This document shows, piece after piece, positions 43,716 through 50,463 of a stretch of 64,000 nucleotides of DNA. Numbering within the stretch: position 1 is the stretch's first letter; every line of letters begins with the position of its first letter. The stretch spans positions 69,286 through 133,285 of the forward strand of contig NZ_FOTY01000001.1 of assembly GCF_900114715.1 (NCBI RefSeq), written 5' to 3'. The notes below the pieces were generated by a model that ran no database searches, was not told the origin of the DNA, and saw nothing but the letters and a program-made list of their open reading frames with translations. Source of the stretch: Salibacterium qingdaonense. Lineage in GTDB: Bacteria; Bacillota; Bacilli; Bacillales; Marinococcaceae. Both the position numbers and the translations under genes were made by a program.

Positions 43716-44636
43716 ATGGTTGCGAACTATGAAGAGGTAAAGTCCAGGCTGCGCGGCTCGATGGCCCCGGTCATCACACCGTTCACCAAAAATCACGATG
43801 TCGATTACGAGAAACTGGCGGAGCTGATCGAATTTCAGATAGACAACGGGAGCCACGCCATTTCAGTTACCGGGACGTCCGGAGAACCGAGCTCTCTCTC
43901 AGTGGAAGAGCGGGAAAAAGTGATGGAGACAGCGGTGAAAACAGTCAACGGCCGTGTGCCTGTTGCTCCCGGTACAGGATCAACCAATCACGCCGAAACG
44001 ATGCGGCTGACGAAAAGCGCAGAGGAAATGGGCGCGGACGCAGCTCTTGTGATTGTGCCGTATTACAACAAACCGAATCAGGAAGCACTATTCAAACATT
44101 TTAAGACGGTTGCCGATTCGGTGGAGATTCCGGTTATCATTTACAATATCCCTGGGCGGACGGCGCAGAACCTGCAGGTGTCGACTCTGGCGCGGCTGAA
44201 TGACGCGTGCCCGAATATCATCGGAGTGAAGGAATCCAACAAAGACTTTGAGCATGTGAACCGGGTGCTTCTCAACTGCGGCAGAGACTTCCTGCTGTTC
44301 TCGGGGATTGAACTGCTCTGCTATCCGATGCTTGCGATCGGAGGCACCGGCTCTATCAGTGCCACGGCAAACGTCCTGCCGTCGAAAGTGGCGGAACTGC
44401 ACGATGCCTGGTTTGACGGTGACGTGGAAAGGGCACAGGAACTTCATTATGACCTGATGCCGTTGAATGATGTGCTCTTTAAAGATACGAACCCGGCGCC
44501 GGTTAAATCAGCGCTCGGCATGATGGGTAAAATAGAACCAGAGCTGCGTCTTCCGATGGATGTTCCTTCAAAAGACCTGCAGCAGGAAATCTATGAGACA
44601 TTAAAGCAGTATAATATTAAAGCACAATATGCATAA
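43716..44636 (+). CDS. DapA-family aldolase (probable HpaI replacement)
   Basis: A 306-residue (beta/alpha)8 Schiff-base aldolase of the dihydrodipicolinate synthase family. Tyr is in VIIYNIPGRTAQNL, the Schiff-base Lys in IIGVKESNKDFEH, and the substrate-carboxylate motif is TGTSGEPSSLS (GTTGE equivalent with Ser/Pro changes). These changes, and the absence of other lysine genes, argue against DapA itself. The pathway requires cleavage of 4-hydroxy-2-oxoheptanedioate to pyruvate and succinic semialdehyde and no HpaI is present, so this aldolase probably does it (inference). It is separated by 249 bp from the main operon and has its own cre-like site. Confidence 0.8.
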   Translation: MVANYEEVKSRLRGSMAPVITPFTKNHDVDYEKLAELIEFQIDNGSHAISVTGTSGEPSSLSVEEREKVMETAVKTVNGRVPVAPGTGSTNHAETMRLTKSAEEMGADAALVIVPYYNKPNQEALFKHFKTVADSVEIPVIIYNIPGRTAQNLQVSTLARLNDACPNIIGVKESNKDFEHVNRVLLNCGRDFLLFSGIELLCYPMLAIGGTGSISATANVLPSKVAELHDAWFDGDVERAQELHYDLMPLNDVLFKDTNPAPVKSALGMMGKIEPELRLPMDVPSKDLQQEIYETLKQYNIKAQYA

Positions 44637-44646
44637 ACCGTACATG

Positions 44647-44670
44647 CAGGGGAAATGACCATTTCTCCTG
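44647..44670 (+). terminator. Hairpin after dapA-like gene
   Basis: CAGGGGAAATG and CATTTCTCCTG form a near-perfect stem shortly after the stop. It lacks a clean T run, so it is a weak terminator or attenuator. Confidence 0.45.
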
Positions 44671-44686
44671 CTGTTCTCCCTTATTT

Positions 44687-44700
44687 TGAAAACGTTTTAT
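44687..44700 (+). promoter_or_regulatory. cre-like site before symporter genes
   Basis: TGAAAACGTTTTAT matches the CcpA consensus at 12 of 14 positions and is followed 30 bp later by the small accessory gene. Confidence 0.5.
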
Positions 44701-44729
44701 AAAAGGGATAAATAGAAAGGAGCAAGCTC

Positions 44730-44843
44730 ATGTTTGGAATGGAAAGCATAGCCGCATTGTCCGGGTGGCTTGCAACGATATTATCAGCTGTTTTCTGTAT
44801 TATTTACGGTTTGGTGAATTGGAATAAGGGGGGAGGTGAATAA
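44730..44843 (+). CDS. Symporter small accessory protein (37 aa)
   Basis: A 37-residue single-span membrane peptide beginning MFGMESIAALSGWLATILSA and ending with the cytoplasmic-looking tail NWNKGGGE. It is one hydrophobic helix (about residues 8-30) with an early acidic residue. A good site (AAAGGAGC) precedes ATG 44730, and the stop lies 2 bp before the SSS symporter ATG, whose ribosome site GGGGGGAGGTG lies inside its last codons. Such short genes directly upstream of SSS-family symporters encode small accessory subunits. Coupled translation suggests a 1:1 partner of the transporter. Confidence 0.8.
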   Translation: MFGMESIAALSGWLATILSAVFCIIYGLVNWNKGGGE

Positions 44844-44845
44844 GA

Positions 44846-46447
44846 ATGGAGCTGTCTATTTTTATTCCAATTTTAATTCTGTACTTGGTTATCATGAGCT
44901 GCCTTGCCTATTATGGATACCACAAGACAGTAACTGAAGCAGATTATTTAATAGCCGGAGGCAATATCAACCCTGTTGTAATGGCGCTTTCTTACGGAGC
45001 AACGTTCATCAGTACATCTTCTCTCATTGGATTCGGTGGAACGTCAGCAACATTCGGCTTCGGACTTTTATGGTTATCCGCCCTCAATATCATTTTTGGT
45101 GTATTTGCTGCGTTCGCTATCTATGGTACCAGAATCCGCAGCCGGGCCAAGCAGCTCAATGTCTTCACGTTTCCGTCTCTGTTAGGGGGCATGTATAAAT
45201 CCAGATTTGTGACAATTTTTGCAGGAACTATGATATTTATATTTATGCCGGCCTATACGAGTATTGTGTTAATCGGCGGCGGCCGGTTCATACAGGAAAC
45301 GATGGGGATTAATTATAATCTGGGTCTGCTTCTGATTGCGGCTATTGTAACCGTCTACGTGTTAAGCGGCGGACTTCGGGCTGTGATGTATACCGACGCG
45401 TTTGCCGCCGTTATCATGGTTGTGATGGCTTCAGTATTATTATTTGTTACTTATCAGCAGGCCGGAGGAGTGATTGACGGTCACCGCGCTTTATCTTCCA
45501 TGGAAAACCTGGTACCTTCAGCGCTTGTAGAGCAGGGTCATCAGGGATGGACATCTATGCCTGCTATTGGATCGCCGCAATGGTGGACATTGGTAAGCAC
45601 ACTCATTATGGGAGTCGGTATTGGTGTGCTGGCCCAGCCTCAACTGGCGATGCGTTCCATGACGGTAAGCAGTGACCGATCCTTATATCGCTCAATTGCT
45701 GTTGGAGGCGTTGTCATTTTCTTTCTGGCAGGGGGAGCCTATATGGTAGGTCCTCTCAGTAATATCATTTTTCAGGATATTGAAGGAGTCCTTGCTATGG
45801 AAGCGGCAGGAGGAAATACGGATCTGGTAATCCCTATACTGATTAACGAAATTATGCCGGACTGGTTTATTTACCTTTTCACATTAACGGCCATTTCGGC
45901 AGCACTCTCAACGGTCAGTTCCCTGATTCATGTCCAAGCCGCCTCTTTGAGTGAAGATATTTTGAAAAAGCTGAATATCACCGCTGTGTTCAACGGCAAA
46001 ATCAGCATGTCCCGTCTTGGCGTATTGATTGGTATGACAGCGGCGATTTCGCTTGCCTACGTGCTTCCGGGCGGTGTGATCGCCCAGGCAACTGCCTTCT
46101 GGTTCGGCATCTGTGCCGCTGTCTTCCTGCCGGCTCTGACCGGTGGTTTGTTTTGGAAAAAGGCATCCAAAGCCGGTGCTGAAGCAAGCATTGTCGTTGG
46201 ATTTCTGGCAAGTACGAGCGGTTTTCTGTTTTTCCATGCCAAAGAGGCTTCTGCTATCGGATTATCGGAAGCGGTTTTCGGAAAAACGACGCTGCTTCCT
46301 TTTCCAATGACACACATTGATCCATTGTTTTATGCGTTCCCTCTCTCGGCATTAACCTTTATTGTCGTCAGCCTGATAACTTCTGAAAAGAAGGCAGGGA
46401 AGGTGGACATGGAAGGAAAAGTGGAGCAGGTAGAGGCTAATCAATAA
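44846..46447 (+). CDS. SSS-family sodium:solute symporter (candidate 4-HPA importer)
   Basis: A 533-residue membrane protein of about 13 helices in the sodium:solute symporter family. It shows EADYLIAGGNINPVVMALSYGATFIST (positions 31-57), Na-site region TAISAALSTVSSLIHVQ, and GGLRAVMYTDAFAAVIM. It belongs to the monocarboxylate/acetate-like branch. Position at the end of the hpa cluster, with a cre-like site, suggests import of 4-HPA or a related acid. The tail (residues about 515-533) is hydrophilic. A terminator follows. Confidence 0.87.
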   Translation: MELSIFIPILILYLVIMSCLAYYGYHKTVTEADYLIAGGNINPVVMALSYGATFISTSSLIGFGGTSATFGFGLLWLSALNIIFGVFAAFAIYGTRIRSRAKQLNVFTFPSLLGGMYKSRFVTIFAGTMIFIFMPAYTSIVLIGGGRFIQETMGINYNLGLLLIAAIVTVYVLSGGLRAVMYTDAFAAVIMVVMASVLLFVTYQQAGGVIDGHRALSSMENLVPSALVEQGHQGWTSMPAIGSPQWWTLVSTLIMGVGIGVLAQPQLAMRSMTVSSDRSLYRSIAVGGVVIFFLAGGAYMVGPLSNIIFQDIEGVLAMEAAGGNTDLVIPILINEIMPDWFIYLFTLTAISAALSTVSSLIHVQAASLSEDILKKLNITAVFNGKISMSRLGVLIGMTAAISLAYVLPGGVIAQATAFWFGICAAVFLPALTGGLFWKKASKAGAEASIVVGFLASTSGFLFFHAKEASAIGLSEAVFGKTTLLPFPMTHIDPLFYAFPLSALTFIVVSLITSEKKAGKVDMEGKVEQVEANQ

Positions 46448-46452
46448 AAAAG

Positions 46453-46493
46453 AAACGGAGCTGCAGGTTATGTGAAACCCGGCTCCGTTTTTT
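46453..46493. terminator. Terminator between symporter and ywnB-like gene
   Basis: AAACGGAGC (46453-46461) pairs with GCTCCGTTT (46482-46490), with flanking A and T runs. It serves both convergent genes. Confidence 0.85.
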
Positions 46494-46494
46494 A

Positions 46495-47130
46495 TTAGGA
46501 TTTTTCTCCGATGACAGTATAACGCTCATTCTCGTGTTCTTTGTTTTCAAGTTCATCGAGAACGGCGATGGCGTAGTCGGCGTAGCTGATGTAGCTGTTA
46601 CCTTCGGAGTTGGTGATCATATGGTCTTTGCCCACCTGGTACGTGCCGGTGCGCGCACCCTCTGCATCAAATTCCACGGCCGGGCTGAGGAACGTCCAGT
46701 TCAGATGTTGTGCGTTCTGGAGTTTGGAGAGGGCTTCGGCCATGCCGCCCGCCATTGGTTTGATCGCATCCGGGAAATCCGGGGTATCGATAACCTGTGT
46801 GGTCTTGCCTTCGTCGACGTACAGGCTGGCTGCACCTCCGACCACAAACAGACGGGTACTGGTTCCCTGCAGGGCGTTTGTCAGGACATCGGCCGCATCG
46901 ATATGAGGCTGTCCCTGGTCGGGAGTTGTGCCGAATGCATTAACGACAACGTCAAAGCCGGACAGATCTTCCTGTGTCAGGTTGAAGAGGTCCTTTTCGA
47001 TAACAGGAACATCGTGCTCAAGCTTGGAACGGCTGCGTATAATCGCCGTAACGTCGTGGCCGCGCTGTTGTGCTTCTTTTAAAATAAGATCTCCGGATTT
47101 TCCTGTTGCTCCGATAATACCGATATTCAT
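46495..47130 (-). CDS. ywnB: NAD(P)-binding Rossmann protein (YwnB-like)
   Basis: A 211-residue atypical SDR/NmrA-like protein. The N-terminal dinucleotide motif is MNIGIIGATGKSGDLILKEA, followed by DLFNLTQEDLSGFDVVVNAFGT and a C-terminal YISYADYAIAVLDELE. It lacks an obvious catalytic YxxxK. Bacillus ywnB is adjacent to the Rrf2-type ywnA, as here, suggesting a quinone/aldehyde stress reductase, though the substrate is unknown. ATG 47130 follows AGGAGGGA. A TGTAAC-N7-GTTACA palindrome upstream matches one at the Rrf2 gene. Confidence 0.8.
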   Translation of the reverse strand: MNIGIIGATGKSGDLILKEAQQRGHDVTAIIRSRSKLEHDVPVIEKDLFNLTQEDLSGFDVVVNAFGTTPDQGQPHIDAADVLTNALQGTSTRLFVVGGAASLYVDEGKTTQVIDTPDFPDAIKPMAGGMAEALSKLQNAQHLNWTFLSPAVEFDAEGARTGTYQVGKDHMITNSEGNSYISYADYAIAVLDELENKEHENERYTVIGEKS

Positions 47131-47157
47131 GGGAATCCCTCCTGTATGAAATGATTT

Positions 47158-47176
47158 TGTAACTGATTCTGTTACA
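47158..47176. promoter_or_regulatory. Rrf2 operator at ywnB-like gene
   Basis: TGTAAC, 7 bp, GTTACA: a perfect dyad 28 bp upstream of the ywnB-like start. The same dyad precedes the neighbouring Rrf2 gene. Confidence 0.65.
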
Positions 47177-47199
47177 GGATCGGCACGGAAAAACACCTT

Positions 47200-47610
47200 T
47201 CAGGCAAAAAGGTGCTCCATGGTATCTGCGAGTGTCTGCCGGGCGAGCTCATCTTTCATCGCCTGCTCCGCGCGTTCAAAATGTGTATCCAGAGTGTCCT
47301 GTATGTTGCGGCCGACCTGGCAGTCCGGATTCGGTGTGTTATGAATGGAAAACAGGTCTTCCCCGGCAAAGACGGCGTCATACACATCGAGCAGCGTAAT
47401 CTCAACCGGCGCTTTCGTAAGGACGGCTCCTGCTGTTCCGGGAGATGACGTGACAATGCCCGCTTTGCGGAGCATGCCGGTCAGGCGCCGGATGACGACG
47501 GGGTTGGTCTGCACGCTTCCTGCGATGTACTCAGACGTCAGCCGGTCACGCGGGTGAGACGCCAGCAGGGATAAGATATGGATGGCCACACTGAGACGGC
47601 TGTTAATCAT
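47200..47610 (-). CDS. ywnA: Rrf2-family transcriptional regulator (YwnA-like)
   Basis: A 136-residue Rrf2 winged-helix protein starting MINSRLSVAIHILSLLASHP after AGGAGCGG. The HTH contains LTSEYIAGSVQTNPVVIRRL, and the wing region is SSPGTAGAVLTKAPVEITLLDVYDAV. The three-Cys [2Fe-2S] cluster set of IscR/NsrR is missing; only one Cys (NPDCQVG) remains, so it is of the cluster-free YwnA/CymR-like kind, or a single-thiol sensor. Two matching dyads, before this gene and before ywnB, suggest autoregulation and control of the partner. Confidence 0.85.
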   Translation of the reverse strand: MINSRLSVAIHILSLLASHPRDRLTSEYIAGSVQTNPVVIRRLTGMLRKAGIVTSSPGTAGAVLTKAPVEITLLDVYDAVFAGEDLFSIHNTPNPDCQVGRNIQDTLDTHFERAEQAMKDELARQTLADTMEHLFA

Positions 47611-47625
47611 GATGTATCCCGCTCC

Positions 47626-47644
47626 TGTAACAAGATTGGTTACA
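47626..47644. promoter_or_regulatory. Rrf2 operator at its own gene
   Basis: TGTAAC, 7 bp, GTTACA, identical in both arms to the dyad at 47158-47176. A further TGTAAC half-site follows at about 47658. Confidence 0.65.
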
Positions 47645-47690
47645 AATCTACTTTTACTGTAACCGGACTTGGATACGAATGTCAATGAAT

Positions 47691-47844
47691 GGACGGATAA
47701 CGAAGATGCTTTGGCTGATAATCCTTCTTATTTGGCGGATAAATGAAGAGATTCAGCGGATAAGTTCCTGGTTGGCGGATATTGTCCCAACTTTGACGGA
47801 TAAACAGAACAATTTCGCCGATAAATGAGTACATTTGACGGATA
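47691..47844. repeat. 21-bp periodic degenerate array (copy 2)
   Basis: Eight units around a GATA core (consensus TTNGCGGATAA). The GATA positions are 47696, 47717, 47738, 47759, 47778, 47799, 47820 and 47841: steps of 21, 21, 21, 19, 21, 21 and 21 bp. Spacers between cores are not conserved, so this is neither a CRISPR nor an ordinary tandem repeat. It fills the interval between the Rrf2 gene and trhO. The unit TTGGCTGATAATCC resembles TTGGCTTGTAATCC in the 11.3-kb array. Confidence 0.8.
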
Positions 47845-47856
47845 CCACCCTTTATC

Positions 47857-47885
47857 CAAAAAAACTGCCCGCAAAAGGGCAGTTT
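47857..47885 (-). terminator. Terminator of trhO
   Basis: AAACTGCCC and GGGCAGTTT form a perfect stem; on the minus strand it is followed by a T run. It lies just past the trhO stop. Confidence 0.85.
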
Positions 47886-47895
47886 CAACAACCAT

Positions 47896-48861
47896 CTATA
47901 CTCTCTGTTTCAGACTTTCCCCAATCTCGTTCAACCGCTCTTCCCACTCCTCTTGATTCATGGAATGTTCGACGATGTAGCGGTTCTCCGGATCGACGCG
48001 GCACTCAGGCGAGCAGCCGCGCAGGTATTTGTGCTCGTTTTCTTCTGAGCAGAGAATCTGGTCATTGCACTCCGGAGACGCGCAGTTGACGTAGCGTTCG
48101 CACGGTTCGCCGTCAAAGTGGTCGCGGCCGACGACGACGTGTTCTTCCTGGTTGATCGGCACGCTGATTCGTTCATCGAAGACGTAGCACTGGCCGTCCC
48201 AGAGTTTTCCCTGTACTTCTTCATCTTTGCCGTACGACACGATGCCGCCGTGAAGCTGGTTCACGTTCTCAAAGCCTTTGTTTTTCAGCCAGCCGGAGAA
48301 CTTCTCGCAGCGGATGCCGCCGGTGCAGTACGTAAGGATTTCTTTGCCTTCGAGCTCTTCTTTGTGCTCTTCAATCCAATCCGGCAGTTCCCGGAAGGCA
48401 TTGATATCCGGACGGATGGCGCCGCGGAAATGACCGAGATCATATTCGTAGTCGTTGCGGGCATCAATGATGATCGTGTTCTCCTGATGCATTTTTTCGT
48501 AGAACTCTTTCGGGCTTAAGTAATTGCCGGTGAGTTCATTCGGGTCGATGTCTTCTTCGAGACGGAAGGAGACAATTTCGTCGCGGTGGCGTACGTGCAT
48601 CTTCTTAAAGGCGTGGCCGTCCGACTCGTCGATTTTGAATTCAATGTCGGAGAAGCGCGGGTCTTTCCGCAGATCCTCCATATATTGAGTGGTCTGTTCC
48701 ACCGTTCCGGACACTGTGCCGTTCAATCCTTCGTGGGCCACGAGAATCCGTCCGCGCAGACCGAGTTCTTTGCAGTAGTCAAGATGTTCGATCGAAAACG
48801 TTTCCGGGTCGTCGATGGGAACATACTTGTAGTAAAGCAGAACCTGATAATTATTTTCCAT
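47896..48861 (-). CDS. trhO: tRNA uridine(34) hydroxylase, rhodanese-like
   Basis: A roughly 321-residue TrhO/YceA family protein that hydroxylates U34 of certain tRNAs to 5-hydroxyuridine. An N-terminal acylphosphatase-like domain ([31 protein letters not shown]) precedes the rhodanese domain ([15 protein letters not shown]; active-site Cys in [17 protein letters not shown]) and a C-terminal Cys-rich domain ([18 protein letters not shown]). Three starts are near one another: GTG 48870, ATG 48867 and ATG 48861. The last has AGGTGA at the best distance and gives [14 protein letters not shown]. Confidence 0.9.
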   Translation of the reverse strand: MENNYQVLLYYKYVPIDDPETFSIEHLDYCKELGLRGRILVAHEGLNGTVSGTVEQTTQYMEDLRKDPRFSDIEFKIDESDGHAFKKMHVRHRDEIVSFRLEEDIDPNELTGNYLSPKEFYEKMHQENTIIIDARNDYEYDLGHFRGAIRPDINAFRELPDWIEEHKEELEGKEILTYCTGGIRCEKFSGWLKNKGFENVNQLHGGIVSYGKDEEVQGKLWDGQCYVFDERISVPINQEEHVVVGRDHFDGEPCERYVNCASPECNDQILCSEENEHKYLRGCSPECRVDPENRYIVEHSMNQEEWEERLNEIGESLKQRV

Positions 48862-48901
48862 TTTCATCACCTATTTGTTTTATATTTGCAAGATATAAAC
48901 G

Positions 48902-48942
48902 CGTATAGGCTTATACGGGTTTCTTACAATAGTCTATTGTAA
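48902..48942. promoter_or_regulatory. Two palindromes in the trhO/glcD interval
   Basis: CGTATA-GGCT-TATACG (48902-48917) is followed by TTACAATAG-T-CTATTGTAA (48924-48942), a perfect 9-bp dyad with a one-base centre. Both lie in the divergent trhO/glcD region and are likely regulator sites. A possible glcD -10 element, TATAAT, is at 49022-49027 with a poor -35. Confidence 0.5.
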
Positions 48943-49056
48943 ATACAAACGCCCTCGTTTCGCAACCCTTTTCGCACCCTTACAAGTCCCGCACCGCATT
49001 TTCAGCCTGTCCGGGAAGGTTTATAATAAAAAGAAAAGCAGAAAGAAGGGCCCGTT

Positions 49057-50463
49057 ATGCAGAAGTGGTTGGAAGAGCTGAAGGACAGTCTTCCGGAAAA
49101 ACAGATTATGACGGATACGGCCGACCGGTTCAGCTATAGTTTTGACGCGTCTTTCGGCGAATACCTGCCGGAAGCAGTAGTGCAGGTGAAAACGACAGAA
49201 GAAACCGTGCATGTGATGAAAACGGCGAACGCCCACGGGGTGCCGGTAACCCCGCGGGGACAGTCCACCAGTCTGAGCGGCGGGCCGCTTCCCGTAAAAG
49301 GCGGGATCGTGCTTGACATGGCGCAGTGGCCGGAAAAAATAGACGTCACGCCTGATGACTTGATTGCAGTCGTCTCGCCGAGTGTGCTGACTGCCGACAT
49401 CGATAAAACGGTGCAGGAGTACGGCCTGATGTACCCGCCCGACCCAAGCAGTGCCCATGTGTGCACGATCGGCGGCAATCTGGCGGAGAATTCCGGCGGT
49501 CCGCGCGGGCTGAAGTACGGTGTCACGAAGGATTACGTTATCGGTCTGGAGGTTGTGACACCGGAAGGAGAGGTGGTGAAAACCGGCGGCCGGACGATCA
49601 AAAACGTTACCGGGTTCGACTTGACGAAATTGATTGTCGGATGTGAGGGAACGCTTGGTGTGATAACGGAAGCGGTCGTGAAACTGGTGCCGAAGCCGCC
49701 TGCGGTACAGACGCTGATGGCGGTGTTTGATGACGTGGAAACCGCCGGACAGGCCATTTCCAAAACGCTCACCTCCGGAATCCTGCCGTCCAAGATGGAA
49801 TTTGTCGATCAGGCGTGCATCCAGGCAGTGGAACAGTACAAGCCTATCGGTCTGCCTGTGGAAGCGGCGGCGGTGCTGATCATCGAACTCGACGGCCATC
49901 CCGAAGCGATATCGATCGAAACCGGACAGGTGGAGCGTATCATGCAGGATCTCGGCGCAACGGACACCCGGATTCCGGACACGCAGGAGGCCGCGGCTGA
50001 AATCTGGCAGGCGAGAAAGTTGGTGTCACCGGCGATTGCAACAATTAAGCCGACAAAAGTGGCAGAGGATGCAACCGTCCCGCGCAGCCAGATCGCACCG
50101 ATGATGAGGCGTCTCCAGGCCATTAGGGAGAAATATCATGTTGATCTTGTTGTGTTCGGCCATGCCGGAGACGGCAACCTCCATCCGGACGTGATGTGTG
50201 ATAAACGGGACCAGGAAGAAATGGAGCGGGTGGAGCGTGCCGTGGCCGAAATTTTTGAAGCCGCGATTGACCTCGGCGGCACTCTTTCCGGAGAGCATGG
50301 TATCGGCACGATGAAATCTGCGTTCATGGAACAGGAACTCGGCGCAGCCGGCGTGGATATGATGAAACGGATTAAAGAAGCCTGGGATCCGAACAACATC
50401 CTCAATCCGGGCAAAATTTTCCCTGAACAGGGACAGACAAGGTTGGTGCTGCGTGATGAGTAA
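49057..50463 (+). CDS. glcD: Glycolate oxidase FAD subunit
   Basis: A 468-residue FAD-linked (VAO/PCMH fold) 2-hydroxyacid dehydrogenase. FAD-binding motifs are VTPRGQSTSLSGG, PPDPSSAHVCTIGGNLAENSGG and GRTIKNVTGFDLTKLIVGCEGTLGVI (positions around 170-195). The C-terminal active-site region has VFGHAGDGNLHPDVM, GTLSGEHGIG and WDPNNILNPGKIF. It oxidises glycolate (or D-lactate) with electrons passing through the iron-sulphur GlcF subunit to the quinone pool. AGAAGGG precedes ATG 49057. It overlaps the glcF start. Its partner gene carries an in-frame stop. Confidence 0.9.
   Translation: MQKWLEELKDSLPEKQIMTDTADRFSYSFDASFGEYLPEAVVQVKTTEETVHVMKTANAHGVPVTPRGQSTSLSGGPLPVKGGIVLDMAQWPEKIDVTPDDLIAVVSPSVLTADIDKTVQEYGLMYPPDPSSAHVCTIGGNLAENSGGPRGLKYGVTKDYVIGLEVVTPEGEVVKTGGRTIKNVTGFDLTKLIVGCEGTLGVITEAVVKLVPKPPAVQTLMAVFDDVETAGQAISKTLTSGILPSKMEFVDQACIQAVEQYKPIGLPVEAAAVLIIELDGHPEAISIETGQVERIMQDLGATDTRIPDTQEAAAEIWQARKLVSPAIATIKPTKVAEDATVPRSQIAPMMRRLQAIREKYHVDLVVFGHAGDGNLHPDVMCDKRDQEEMERVERAVAEIFEAAIDLGGTLSGEHGIGTMKSAFMEQELGAAGVDMMKRIKEAWDPNNILNPGKIFPEQGQTRLVLRDE

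Noticed and set aside
47691-47844. CRISPR array
   Set aside because: The conserved core is only about 8-11 bp with a 21-bp step, there are no 28-37 bp identical repeats, and no cas genes are present.
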